Origin: Bacteroidales bacterium
Lineage (GTDB): Bacteria; Bacteroidota; Bacteroidia; Bacteroidales; UBA932
Assembly (NCBI GenBank): GCA_017443465.1
Contig: JAFRXO010000073.1
Coordinates: 21,869 to 85,868, forward strand
Length of the DNA: 64,000 nt
Reading direction: 5' to 3'
The position numbers and the translations under genes were made by a program. The notes beneath the pieces are model-generated. The model was not told the origin of the DNA. It saw only the letters and a list, made by a program, of their open reading frames with translations, and made no database searches. Positions 17,324 to 25,387 of the stretch are shown here, one piece after another (position 1 is the first letter of the stretch; every line of letters starts with the position of its first letter).

Positions 17324-18742
17324 TTATGCTCCGTGGAAGCGGTAGGTCTTTTCGATGTCGGCGGTGAGCCTTGTGAACAGTTCCTCCTGCAGGGAATCGG
17401 CGACCTCCAGGGATTTGGCCATCATCCTGTCTGAGAACCTCTGGAGCATTTCCCTCGCTGCGATAGGCCTTGAGATGTACATAGCAAGGTACTCTTCCTC
17501 CATCTCCTTCTGCCTCTGGTCGTTCTCGGCCTCGAGGTCTGCGAACGCCTTCTTGACTACCGGAGCATATGCATTGTAGTCGGTCATTGCGAGCACGCTG
17601 ACCTTGCGGAACTTCCAGTACGCCGAATTCGCGGACGACTCTTTCCCTCCAACCAGCCATGGCTTTGCATATGAACTGACTCCCTGGTACAGGGGCAGGA
17701 AGACGCTCAGGTCCGCCATTCCCTCAGACATATAGTTTACACACCCGATCTCTTTCGGGAGCCACGGGCGTATCTGGAGGATATGGGTGTTAATCGTGCG
17801 GAAAATCGACACCGGACGATAAGGCTCCTTTGGATTGGAGTGGAGATAGGGGTCGTGTGAAGTCCCGTCATAATGGAAACGGAAGACATCCCTTACGTCG
17901 CTCAGGGTTATGGGCCTGTCGGCTTTCTGGAAGACGGGGAAGTCATTGACTTTCACATTGGTCTTGACAGAGGGGGTAAGGAGTTTCTGGATTCCCCAGA
18001 CCCGCGGGTAGTTGTAGGTCTTGTCGTTCTCGCTTTCCAGGCTGTAGGCCTCATGGAAGTCGAAATCTCCCTTGGCCGGGTCGTAGAGCCCGTTCTGTAC
18101 TGCGAATTCAATCAGGTCCTTGGATGCCAGATAGTTCCGCTTGTCTTTCGGATTGTATTCACGGTAGCGGCTCTGGTTGCCGGATACGAAATAGACATCC
18201 TCGGGAAGCCTGCGGGCCAGCCACCTGTGTCCGCCGGCATTCTCCAGGTACCAGAGTTCATCCGCATCCATGAAAGCTATCCCGAAGCCTTCGGCGCTGC
18301 CGTGCTTTTCGATGAGCGAGCCGAGCCTCTTCACGCCCTCGCGGGCGGATGTTACATATGGCAGGACTATATCATATACGCAGTTCTCTCCAAGGCCAGC
18401 GGGTACATATGGATCTGTCGCGAGCACCTTTTCGCTGGAGAATATGGTCTCCGTGGCGCTCATTCCAACACCTGCGGAGTTGAAGCCGGCTTCGCCCCAG
18501 TGTCCCGGGAGTCCGGTGCGTCCGACAGCCGAATATCCCAGCCTCTTGGAGGGGAGGTCGCACCTGAAGGGACTGTCAATGGCCTTGAACTCTTTCGGAC
18601 CGTTGTCGCTGTCCTTGTAGATGGCCAGGTTCACTGCGTTCTTCGACGTGGAGTCATCGCTCCTGGCGTAGATCCTCGATCCGTCCGCGGTCATCGCGGT
18701 CCCTACGGCGAGGGTCGTGCAGGCTTCGTTGTTATGCTTCAT
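17324..18742 (-). CDS. C69-family dipeptidase
   Basis: A 472-residue protein resembling PepD-type dipeptidases of peptidase family C69. The N-terminus NNEACTTLAVG matches the CTT motif of this N-terminal-nucleophile family, with Cys8 the predicted nucleophile after removal of a short leader; SRIYARSDD follows at the usual position. No signal peptide is apparent, so it is probably cytoplasmic, although some Bacteroidota homologues are exported. It would hydrolyse dipeptides of broad specificity. It is followed on the opposite strand by the inverted-repeat element, and its own start lies in a CATATG, 20 bp downstream of the serine palmitoyltransferase gene. Confidence 0.85.
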   Translation of the reverse strand: MKHNNEACTTLAVGTAMTADGSRIYARSDDSTSKNAVNLAIYKDSDNGPKEFKAIDSPFRCDLPSKRLGYSAVGRTGLPGHWGEAGFNSAGVGMSATETIFSSEKVLATDPYVPAGLGENCVYDIVLPYVTSAREGVKRLGSLIEKHGSAEGFGIAFMDADELWYLENAGGHRWLARRLPEDVYFVSGNQSRYREYNPKDKRNYLASKDLIEFAVQNGLYDPAKGDFDFHEAYSLESENDKTYNYPRVWGIQKLLTPSVKTNVKVNDFPVFQKADRPITLSDVRDVFRFHYDGTSHDPYLHSNPKEPYRPVSIFRTINTHILQIRPWLPKEIGCVNYMSEGMADLSVFLPLYQGVSSYAKPWLVGGKESSANSAYWKFRKVSVLAMTDYNAYAPVVKKAFADLEAENDQRQKEMEEEYLAMYISRPIAAREMLQRFSDRMMAKSLEVADSLQEELFTRLTADIEKTYRFHGA

Positions 18743-18762
18743 ATGATGTGGTTATCAGTTGG

Positions 18763-19950
18763 TTACCAGATGATTCCCTGGTTAATGAAAATGTCCTTGA
18801 GGATCTGGACTCCTTTCTCGACCTGCTCTTTGGTATGGGTGGCCATCAGGGCGAAGCGCACCAGGGTGTCCTGTGGAGCACATGCGGGCGGGATTACGGG
18901 ATTGATGAAAACCCCGTTGTCGAAAGCCAGCTTAGTGACCCGGAAAGTCTTCTCGATGTCACGTACGTACAGGGGGATGATGGGACTTTCAGTAGCACCG
19001 ATTTCGAAGCCCTCTTCGCGGAAGCGGCTCAGGGCATATGAAGTGATCTCCCAGAGCTTGCGCTGGCGCTCGGGCTCCTTTTGGATGATATGCAGGGCCT
19101 CCAGTGCGGCGGCAGTTGCCGCAGGAGTGTTGGATGCACTGAAAATATATGACCTGCAGTTGTGGCGCAGGAAGTTTATGGTGTCCTTGTCTCCCGCTAT
19201 GAATCCGCCGATGGATGCCATGCTCTTGGAGAAGGTTCCCATTATCAGGTCTACGTCGTCAGTAACCCCGAAATGGTCGCAGACCCCCCGGCCCTGTTTG
19301 CCGAAGACTCCGAGGCCATGGGCCTCATCAACCATCAGGGAGCAGTTGTACCTGTTCTTCAACTCTATGATTTCCGGGAGGTTGGCCAGGTCGCCTTCCA
19401 TTGAGAAGACCCCGTCGACCACTATGAGCTTTACTGCATTCTTGGGCAGTTTCCTCAGGACTCTCCTCAGGTCGTCCATGTCGTTGTGCTTGTAGTGGTA
19501 CTGCGTGGCGAAGGAAAGCCTGCGGCCGTCTACTATGCTGGCGTGGTCGCGGTCATCGCATATGATGTAGTCTCCCCGTCCGGCGACTACGGCAAGGACT
19601 CCCTGGTTAACGGAGAAACCTGTGCTGAAGCTTATGCAGTCATCCTTGTGGATGTATTCGGCGAGCTCTTTCTCCAACTGTACGTGGAGGTCGAGGGTGC
19701 CGTTGAGGAAGCGGCTGCCGGCGCATCCGGTGCCGTATTTGTCAAGTGCGGCCTTCGCCGCGTCGATAATCCTCTGGTCGCCTACGAGACCTGTGTAGGC
19801 GTTTGACCCGAACATCAGGACTCTGTGTCCTTCCATGTCCACCTCGGTTCCCTGCTTGCCCTTGATGGCGCGGAAATAGGGATAGACACCCTTCGCCATG
19901 TAGCCCTGGGGAACCCGGTAGGATTTGTATCTTTCTTGTAGTTGTCCCAT
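18763..19950 (-). CDS. spt: Serine palmitoyltransferase (alpha-oxoamine synthase)
   Basis: A 395-residue PLP-dependent alpha-oxoamine synthase. The PLP lysine is K242 in GTFSKSMASIGG, DEAHGLG is at 208-214, and GTGCAGSRFLNG near residue 73 is the substrate-loop motif. The sequence resembles the serine palmitoyltransferases of Bacteroides, which condense serine with an acyl-CoA to start sphingolipid synthesis. Glycine C-acetyltransferase (Kbl) and AONS are close relatives, but the NAYTGL and FINPVIPPACAP segments favour Spt. It precedes the C69 gene by 20 bp on the same strand. Presence of sphingolipid synthesis supports a Bacteroidota origin. Confidence 0.85.
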   Translation of the reverse strand: MGQLQERYKSYRVPQGYMAKGVYPYFRAIKGKQGTEVDMEGHRVLMFGSNAYTGLVGDQRIIDAAKAALDKYGTGCAGSRFLNGTLDLHVQLEKELAEYIHKDDCISFSTGFSVNQGVLAVVAGRGDYIICDDRDHASIVDGRRLSFATQYHYKHNDMDDLRRVLRKLPKNAVKLIVVDGVFSMEGDLANLPEIIELKNRYNCSLMVDEAHGLGVFGKQGRGVCDHFGVTDDVDLIMGTFSKSMASIGGFIAGDKDTINFLRHNCRSYIFSASNTPAATAAALEALHIIQKEPERQRKLWEITSYALSRFREEGFEIGATESPIIPLYVRDIEKTFRVTKLAFDNGVFINPVIPPACAPQDTLVRFALMATHTKEQVEKGVQILKDIFINQGIIW

Positions 19951-19985
19951 AGTAAGTGTTTTAACATACGTTTACCAGTCACCGG

Positions 19986-20651
19986 TCAGCCTTCGATCAG
20001 GCCGTCGCGGATCAGGAGGGTCCTGTCGCACATACGTGCCAGCCCGTCGTCGTGGGTGACTATGATGATTGTCTGTCCAAGGTCTTCCCTCAACTGGAAA
20101 AAGAGTTCGTGAAGGCTGGCCTTGGTCACGCTGTCTAGGTTCCCGGAAGGTTCATCCGCAAAGAGGACAGCAGGATCGTTCACAAGGGCCCTGGCAATCG
20201 CGACCCTCTGCTGCTCTCCGCCTGAGAGCTGGGACGGCTTGTGCTCGGTCCTTTCCGACAGCCCCAGCTTGTCCAGGAGTCCCAGGGCCTTTTTCCTGGC
20301 GTCCCTTGCGGAGGTGCCACCTATCAGGGCCGGAATCATAACGTTCTCGACTGCAGTGAATTCGGGAAGGAGATGATGGAACTGGAAGACGAATCCAATC
20401 CTGCGGTTGCGGAAGGCTGACAGGGACTTGCTGTCCAGTTTCAGGACGTCTGTCCCGTCGATGGAAAGGCTCCCTGTGTCAGGTGTCGAAAGGGTGCCCA
20501 GGATCTGCAGCAGGGTGGATTTGCCGGCTCCGGAGGCTCCCATTATGGACACTACTTCCCGCTCGGCCACGCTAAGGTCAATGCCCTTCAGAACCTTCAG
20601 GCTGCCAAAGCTTTTGCAGATATTTTGCGCTTGAACGATCATACCTGACAA
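19986..20651 (-). CDS. lolD: ABC transporter ATP-binding protein, LolD-like
   Basis: A 221-residue ATPase with Walker [10 protein letters not shown] (38-46), signature [15 protein letters not shown], Walker [13 protein letters not shown] and the switch histidine in VTHDD. It belongs to the MacB/FtsE/LolD group and is closest in look to LolD, which powers release of lipoproteins from the inner membrane. No permease gene lies beside it in this window, common for lolD in Bacteroidota, so the assignment rests on the ATPase alone. The initiator could also be the Met four codons in. It is divergent from tRNA-Pro. Confidence 0.8.
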   Translation of the reverse strand: MSGMIVQAQNICKSFGSLKVLKGIDLSVAEREVVSIMGASGAGKSTLLQILGTLSTPDTGSLSIDGTDVLKLDSKSLSAFRNRRIGFVFQFHHLLPEFTAVENVMIPALIGGTSARDARKKALGLLDKLGLSERTEHKPSQLSGGEQQRVAIARALVNDPAVLFADEPSGNLDSVTKASLHELFFQLREDLGQTIIIVTHDDGLARMCDRTLLIRDGLIEG

Positions 20652-20662
20652 ATATACTATTT

Positions 20663-20693
20663 TTTGCGGATTGACGAAAACCGTGTATATTTG
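20663..20693 (+). promoter_or_regulatory. Promoter of tRNA-Pro
   Basis: TTTG at 20663-20666, a 19-bp spacer, then TATATTTG at 20686-20693 matches the Bacteroidota primary-sigma consensus (TTTG N19 TAnnTTTG) exactly. The expected start point falls a few bases before the mature tRNA 5' end at 20704. Confidence 0.8.
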
Positions 20694-20703
20694 CAGTCCT
20701 TTT

Positions 20704-20777
20704 CGGGGTGTGGCGCAGTTGGCTAGCGCACCTGCTTTGGGAGCAGGGGGTCCCGCGTTCGAGTCGCGGTACCCCGA
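20704..20777 (+). tRNA. tRNA-Pro (anticodon TGG)
   Basis: A 74-nt cloverleaf. The acceptor strand CGGGGTG pairs with TACCCCG (one G-T pair), followed by discriminator A. The D arm contains GGCGCAGTTGGCTAGCGC, and the anticodon stem CCTGC/GCAGG encloses loop TTTGGGA, giving TGG. The T arm contains GTTCGAGTC. CCA is not encoded (CAG follows), as is common in Bacteroidota. Confidence 0.95.
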
Positions 20778-20780
20778 CAG

Positions 20781-20821
20781 AACGAAGGCAGCTGATCTTT
20801 TCAGGATCGGCTGCCTTCGTT
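20781..20821 (+). terminator. Hairpin after tRNA-Pro
   Basis: AACGAAGGCAGC (20781-20792) pairs perfectly with GCTGCCTTCGTT (20810-20821), and the loop can extend the stem through GATC/GATC. There is no T-tract after it, so it may be a factor-dependent terminator or a 3' end protecting structure. Confidence 0.6.
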
Positions 20822-20910
20822 GTATGTGCAGCCCATATTACAATTGCTCCTGAGCGGAAATTGACATGAAAATAGTACATTTGCAACAACAGATATTGTA
20901 ACACTGGACT

Positions 20911-22710
20911 ATGAGGAGAATACTGATTGTCGTTTTGCTGGGCTCTTTGCTCGCAGTTCCATCTGGGGCCAGAAGGACTGGCCCATGGCCTAAGGAGAAA
21001 GCGTGGGAATGGTATGACAGCCAGCCTTGGATACGTGGCTGCAACTATATGAGTGCAGATTGTGCCAACAGGGTTGACCAGTGGCAGGAACTTGGATTCG
21101 AAGAAAGGTGGAAAACCCAGGAGGAAGAGTTGTCGCTCGCAGAATCGATAGGATTCAATACCCTGAGGCTTATTTTTGCGGAGGAAGGATTCGGAGTCTG
21201 GTATGCAGACCATGACGGCTTCATGGAGAGGGTGGAGCGTACTCTCGCCCTTTGTGCGAGCCATGGGATGAGAGCCATAATAGTCCTGGGCAATGATTGC
21301 TCAAGGCCGCGTGAACTATGGTCGTTCCCGACTCCGGGACCGCAGAAATATGATTGGGGGTATCATGGCGGCAGGAAGCAGTCCCAGCATGGTTCTTTCC
21401 CGAATGCGGTGGGATATACCGTCCTTGACGATCCTGCCCTGGCCCCGCTCTTCTACCAGATGTGCCGTGAGGTGATTACGAAGTACAAGGATGATGACAG
21501 GATCCTTTTCTGGGACCTGTGGAATGAGCCCGGGAACAATAACCGGGGGAAATTGACCGCCGTCAATCTGCCGAAGCTTTTCGAAATAGCCTGGGAAATC
21601 GATCCGAAGCAACCTCTTGCGGCTGATCTGTGGCACAATTGGTTCAAGGACAACCAGGCGGGAGACCTCTCGGATATTATCAGCTACCACAGTTACAGCC
21701 CTCTTGAGACGAACAAGAAAATCGTCGCGGATCTCAGGGAAAGATATGGCCGGCCGATTATCAATACTGAGTGGATGGCCAGGATACTGGACTGCAATAT
21801 AGAAGACATGTACCCCTGGTTTGAACAGCAGCGTATCGGTTGTACGATGTGGGGTTTTGTCGCCGGGAAATATCAGACTTACGAACCATGGGAAGGTACA
21901 TGGAAGCAAATCGAGAACGGAAAGGGAAAGAACTACAAGATCACGAAATGGTTCCATGACCTGTTCCGTCCGTCCCTTCGCCCATATGATCCTGCAGAGA
22001 TCGAGATCATAAAGCATGTGAATCATCAGGCCGACATGGAGTCCGGAATCGTGGAAGGGAAAAGCCTGCGCCAGAAAGTCGGTGTGTCCCGCAAGATCCT
22101 TTCAGAGGACATATGGAACTGCGTCCGCAGGACATCGTTCGATTTCGAAGGATACACTGCTTGCATAGTGGAACCCAGCATCGACGCTCCGGAAGGCTCT
22201 CCCTGGGCTTTGACAGTGTCCGACCCGGAACTTTTCCCGGACCGGACCGGAGTGCTGGAACTTGTCCGGAACGGATGGCATTATGCCTCGATCCAGGCAC
22301 CTGAAGACGTAACAGCCAGGTTTATGCGGTTTGTGTCATCTGACCTCGGACTTGGGGGGAAGGCATTTGTCATAGGGACGGGAGAAGAAGGAAAGAAAGC
22401 GGCGGATCTGGCATATGCTAACAGGGAATCGGTTGCCGCTCTTTATCTGGACGGCCCTGTCTTAAAGAAGAAAGAGTCGTCAAAGCTGGCCGGGGAACTG
22501 TCTAAGGCCGGAATCCCCGTCCTGCTGATGTTCGGAACGATGGATAAAGTTGCAAGCCCTGAGGCCTGTGCCCTATTCGAGGAGGAATTCTCAAAAGGCG
22601 GAGGCAATATCACTACCGTCCGGAGGGAGCTGTTCGGGCATTATCCCCTTGGACTCGAAGCGGCACGTGTGGGAATAATTACCTCTTTTGTCCAGGCAGC
22701 GCTGAAATAA
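20911..22710 (+). CDS. GH5-like glycosidase fused to a degenerate alpha/beta-hydrolase domain
   Basis: A 599-residue secreted protein: signal peptide 1-20, then a TIM-barrel glycosidase (about 30-350). WDLWNEP places the acid/base glutamate at E206 and INTEWMAR the nucleophile at E287, the GH5/clan-A layout. The C-terminal 200 residues look like an alpha/beta hydrolase (VLLMFGTMDKVASPEA, then LFGHYPLG), with the aspartate near 545 and histidine near 577. The expected nucleophile elbow reads VIGTGEEG (487-494), with no serine, so this half is probably not an active esterase. A TACATTTG -7 box lies at 20876-20883. The glycosidase substrate is unknown. The YbaK gene follows after 3 bp. Confidence 0.72.
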   Translation: MRRILIVVLLGSLLAVPSGARRTGPWPKEKAWEWYDSQPWIRGCNYMSADCANRVDQWQELGFEERWKTQEEELSLAESIGFNTLRLIFAEEGFGVWYADHDGFMERVERTLALCASHGMRAIIVLGNDCSRPRELWSFPTPGPQKYDWGYHGGRKQSQHGSFPNAVGYTVLDDPALAPLFYQMCREVITKYKDDDRILFWDLWNEPGNNNRGKLTAVNLPKLFEIAWEIDPKQPLAADLWHNWFKDNQAGDLSDIISYHSYSPLETNKKIVADLRERYGRPIINTEWMARILDCNIEDMYPWFEQQRIGCTMWGFVAGKYQTYEPWEGTWKQIENGKGKNYKITKWFHDLFRPSLRPYDPAEIEIIKHVNHQADMESGIVEGKSLRQKVGVSRKILSEDIWNCVRRTSFDFEGYTACIVEPSIDAPEGSPWALTVSDPELFPDRTGVLELVRNGWHYASIQAPEDVTARFMRFVSSDLGLGGKAFVIGTGEEGKKAADLAYANRESVAALYLDGPVLKKKESSKLAGELSKAGIPVLLMFGTMDKVASPEACALFEEEFSKGGGNITTVRRELFGHYPLGLEAARVGIITSFVQAALK

Positions 22711-22713
22711 TCC

Positions 22714-23202
22714 ATGAAACAGGACAACGTGAATAAAGCCCAGAAAACGAATGCCGCACGTCTGCTTGACGCGGCAGGCATCGCATATGAGCTTATTCCT
22801 TATGAGGTGGATGAGAATGACCTTGCCGCAGGCCATGTCGCGGCATCGCTTGGAGAACCGATCGAGCAGGTGTTCAAGACCCTGGTGCTCCGCGGTGACC
22901 GCAACGGGCTTTTCGTCTGCGTCATGCCAGGGGACATGGAGGTTGACCTCAAGGTCGCGGCGAGGATTTCCGGAAACAAGAGCGCGGATATGATCAGGAT
23001 GAAAGAACTCCTGCCCGAGACCGGGTACATCAGGGGTGGCTGTTCCCCTATAGGGATGAAAAAGCCTCTTCCGACATTCATATATGAAAGCGCCCTCCTC
23101 TACGATTACATTTACGTCAGCGCAGGCGTGCGCGGACTCCAGCTGCGTATCTCCCCTCAGGACCTGATCGGCTTCACAGGCGCCGGTATTTACCCGTTGT
23201 AG
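22714..23202 (+). CDS. ybaK: Cys-tRNA(Pro)/aminoacyl-tRNA deacylase YbaK/EbsC
   Basis: A 162-residue YbaK/ProX-superfamily protein. The N-terminal KTNAARLLDAAGIAYELIPYEVDE, the VFKTLVLRGD strand with the conserved lysine, and GGCSPIGMKKPLP are family signatures. YbaK hydrolyses Cys-tRNAPro (and sometimes other mischarged tRNAs) in the cytoplasm. It starts 3 bp after the GH5-like gene and ends 19 bp before trmN6, so the three may share a transcript, though functions differ. Its proximity to a tRNA-Pro gene 2 kb away is probably coincidental. Confidence 0.9.
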   Translation: MKQDNVNKAQKTNAARLLDAAGIAYELIPYEVDENDLAAGHVAASLGEPIEQVFKTLVLRGDRNGLFVCVMPGDMEVDLKVAARISGNKSADMIRMKELLPETGYIRGGCSPIGMKKPLPTFIYESALLYDYIYVSAGVRGLQLRISPQDLIGFTGAGIYPL

Positions 23203-23221
23203 TCATAACCTGGGAGTGCAT

Positions 23222-23929
23222 ATGGGAGTTTTCCGTTTCAAAAGATTCTCGGTAGCCAATGAGGCTTCGGCGCAGAAGGTCGGCACGGATGCCGTACTTC
23301 TCGGTGCGGCCGCTCCTCTGCCTGACGGGTCCCCGTCCGTGCTGGATGTCGGGACTGGCACCGGGGTGGTGGCCCTGATGCTGGCTCAGAGACTTTCAGA
23401 CGCCGGGAAAGAATTCAGGATCATAGGGATAGACTCGGACGCCCCCTCGGCCGCAGAGGCCTCATCGAATTTCGCCGCTTCCGAGTGGGCGGAAAGGATG
23501 GAAGCCAGGCATATGTCTTTTTCGCAGTGTGGTGATGCAGGCACGTGGGACCTGATCGTCTCGAATCCGCCTTATTACGACATGTCTCTCGAAGCACCGG
23601 ACCCCCGACGCAGCGCAGCCCGCCATACGGACACCCTGTCATTCCGTGAACTCTGTGCATATGCATATGACCATCTTTCGGCTGACGGTTTCCTTTCGAT
23701 GATCCTTCCCTCTGACCAGGAAAAAGCCCTTATGCGCTATGCGGCTTCTTTTTCACTGTATCCGTTTTCCATCCTCAGGGTCAGGACCACGGAAAGGAAG
23801 CCCCCTTCGCGGATCGTGGTGTCTTTTTCCAGGCATTCAAGCCCTGTAGAAGAGTCGTCTTTAGTACTGATGGAAAAAGGGAAGCGTACTGCTGAGTACA
23901 CCTCCCTTGCAAGCGGGTTCTATCTGTAA
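23222..23929 (+). CDS. trmN6: tRNA1(Val) (adenine-N6)-methyltransferase
   Basis: A 235-residue Rossmann methyltransferase. The SAM motif LDVGTGTG is at 41-48 and the N6-adenine catalytic motif NPPY at 115-118. The N-terminal MGVFRFKRFSVANEASAQKVGTDAVLLGA is typical of the YfiC/TrmN6 family, which methylates A37 of tRNA1(Val). I chose the ATG at 23222, which lies within CATATG; a GTG two codons upstream is possible. It converges with the Spy-like gene, 7 bp away. Confidence 0.88.
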   Translation: MGVFRFKRFSVANEASAQKVGTDAVLLGAAAPLPDGSPSVLDVGTGTGVVALMLAQRLSDAGKEFRIIGIDSDAPSAAEASSNFAASEWAERMEARHMSFSQCGDAGTWDLIVSNPPYYDMSLEAPDPRRSAARHTDTLSFRELCAYAYDHLSADGFLSMILPSDQEKALMRYAASFSLYPFSILRVRTTERKPPSRIVVSFSRHSSPVEESSLVLMEKGKRTAEYTSLASGFYL

Positions 23930-23936
23930 ATCCTGT

Positions 23937-24434
23937 TTACTGCTGGGGTTTCCCTTCCGGTTTCCTGCCCAGGCGGTTGATCTGGCTACGGCGGAATTCT
24001 TCCTCTCCGACGTAGAGCTTGGCCACCTTTTCGGCAGGCAGGATTTCAAGGTATTTCTTTATGTTGGCCTCTTCCCGTGAAGCCGACTCATCCTTGGCTT
24101 TGGCATATGCCATGAGGAGCCTCTCTACTTCAGCCTTGCCTGCATTGTTCTGAATGGCCTTCTCCAGTTCTTTGTAAGAATTCAGAAGCTTCAGGAAAAT
24201 CTCGTGGCCTTCCTGGTCCACCTGGTTGTAAACCGGCCAGAACTTTTCCGCTTCCCTGGGGGTAAGGTCCATCCTGGTTGTCAGGAAAGCGACTTTTTCG
24301 GCTTTGAGTTTATCTCTCCAGTCCCTTTTTCCGCCCTGGTTCTGGGGAGGCGTCGCGAATGCTGTGATGGAAAGGATGAGGGCTGCAAGGATAGCAGCGG
24401 ATCGGATTATGTTGTGTTTCATTTTTGTGGTCAT
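23937..24434 (-). CDS. Periplasmic Spy/CpxP-like protein
   Basis: A 165-residue helical protein with a signal peptide (hydrophobic 10-25, cleavage near AFA). The mature part has the LTPREAEKFWPVYNQ motif, an LTxxEAxxFWP form common in Bacteroidota Spy/CpxP-related proteins, and long amphipathic helices. Such proteins act as periplasmic chaperones or stress/metal sensors. Its ATG overlaps the stop of the preceding membrane-protein gene (ATGA), so it is translationally coupled to the sigma-factor operon. By analogy to CnrX of the CnrYXH system it may sense envelope stress, but that is inference. Confidence 0.65.
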   Translation of the reverse strand: MTTKMKHNIIRSAAILAALILSITAFATPPQNQGGKRDWRDKLKAEKVAFLTTRMDLTPREAEKFWPVYNQVDQEGHEIFLKLLNSYKELEKAIQNNAGKAEVERLLMAYAKAKDESASREEANIKKYLEILPAEKVAKLYVGEEEFRRSQINRLGRKPEGKPQQ

Positions 24435-24841
24435 TGATTTTGTGCCAATACCCAGCTCAAGCCTTCGGAGCTGCAGTCTGAAGCGATGAGATAATTGACG
24501 ATATCCTCGTCAGTGATACTTTCTTGGCTGTCGTAGCCGAGGCTGTTCTCATATGCCATGTTATAGATGCTGGCGGGAGATGTCAGGGCTACATATTGCT
24601 CGTAGGTATAGTCCTCGGCCGGTTTTCCGGCGGTGGACTTCAGGATGGCGTTCCCGATGATGAACGCGGCTACAAAGCTCGCTGCCAGAGCCAGGTACGG
24701 GCGGAGCCTCAGGTGTTTGGCAGGCTGAGGTCCGCTGACTGTCTCCCCGGCAAGCTGCTGGGAGGGAATCCGCATGAGTCTTTCCTGCAGATTCCCGAAG
24801 TAGCCTTCAGGTACGGAGTACATTTGTTTTTTCTTGTCCAT
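24431..24841 (-). CDS. Single-pass membrane protein, candidate anti-sigma factor
   Basis: A 136-residue protein from the ATG at 24841 (an upstream in-frame GTG would add nine residues). An N-terminal cytoplasmic segment has YSVPEGYFGNLQERL, a motif often seen in Bacteroidota membrane proteins encoded after ECF sigma factors. A transmembrane helix (LALAASFVAAFIIGNAIL, about 50-68) and a 70-residue exported tail follow. It sits between the ECF sigma gene (32-bp gap) and the Spy-like gene (4-bp overlap). Anti-sigma function is inferred from location and topology only. Confidence 0.6.
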   Translation of the reverse strand: MDKKKQMYSVPEGYFGNLQERLMRIPSQQLAGETVSGPQPAKHLRLRPYLALAASFVAAFIIGNAILKSTAGKPAEDYTYEQYVALTSPASIYNMAYENSLGYDSQESITDEDIVNYLIASDCSSEGLSWVLAQNQ

Positions 24842-24873
24842 CGAATCTTTTGACGTGAAAAGTGTCACGGGGT

Positions 24874-25380
24874 TTAAATATCTTCTCCTATGTTGCTCTT
24901 AAGTTTCTCGCATGCAATGTGGTACGAGGCCTTGAGGGCACCGACGGATGTCCCTGTAATCTGGGCGATGTCTTCGTATTTCATATCCCCGAAATATTTC
25001 ATGTTGAATACGAGGCGTTGTTTCGTCGGGAGCGCGGCGACGGCTTTGGCCAGCTTTCTCTGAAGGGCTGTGCCGTCGAACCACGGGTCTTCGTCAATCT
25101 GGCGGGAAGTCTCTTCATCCAGGCTCTGGAACATAAGGGCGGCGCGGACCTTACGCCTGCGGAGGAAATTCAGGGCTTCGTTAGTGGCAATCCTGTAAAT
25201 CCATGTATAAAGATTCGCCTCCCCCCTGAAGGAGGGAAGCGATTTCCATATCTTTACGAAAATCTCCTGGACGAGGTCGTCGGCATCCTCATGGGAGTAC
25301 ACAAAACGGCGGACATGCCAGTAGATTTTCTCTGAATAGTCCTTAACTATCTGGTTGAAGAGCTGTTCCTGCTGACTCAC
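24874..25380 (-). CDS. ECF-type RNA polymerase sigma factor
   Basis: A 168-residue sigma-70 family protein. Region 2 contains DADDLVQEIFVKIWKSL and the RGEANLYTWIYRIATNEALNFLR segment (about 32-75), and region 4 contains the helix-turn-helix KYEDIAQITGTSVGALKASYHIA near the C-terminus. The start is GTG at 25380. It is the first gene of a three-gene set with a membrane protein and a Spy-like periplasmic protein, suggesting regulation by an envelope signal. The target promoters are unknown; the region 4 helix favours an ECF group common in Bacteroidota. Confidence 0.9.
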   Translation of the reverse strand: MSQQEQLFNQIVKDYSEKIYWHVRRFVYSHEDADDLVQEIFVKIWKSLPSFRGEANLYTWIYRIATNEALNFLRRRKVRAALMFQSLDEETSRQIDEDPWFDGTALQRKLAKAVAALPTKQRLVFNMKYFGDMKYEDIAQITGTSVGALKASYHIACEKLKSNIGEDI

Positions 25381-25387
25381 CGGGTGG

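Noticed and set aside
17873-19495. 540-codon plus-strand open frame opposite the C69 and spt genes
   Set aside because: It spans the junction of two well-supported minus-strand genes and encodes no recognisable protein; long antisense frames arise from this genome's codon bias.
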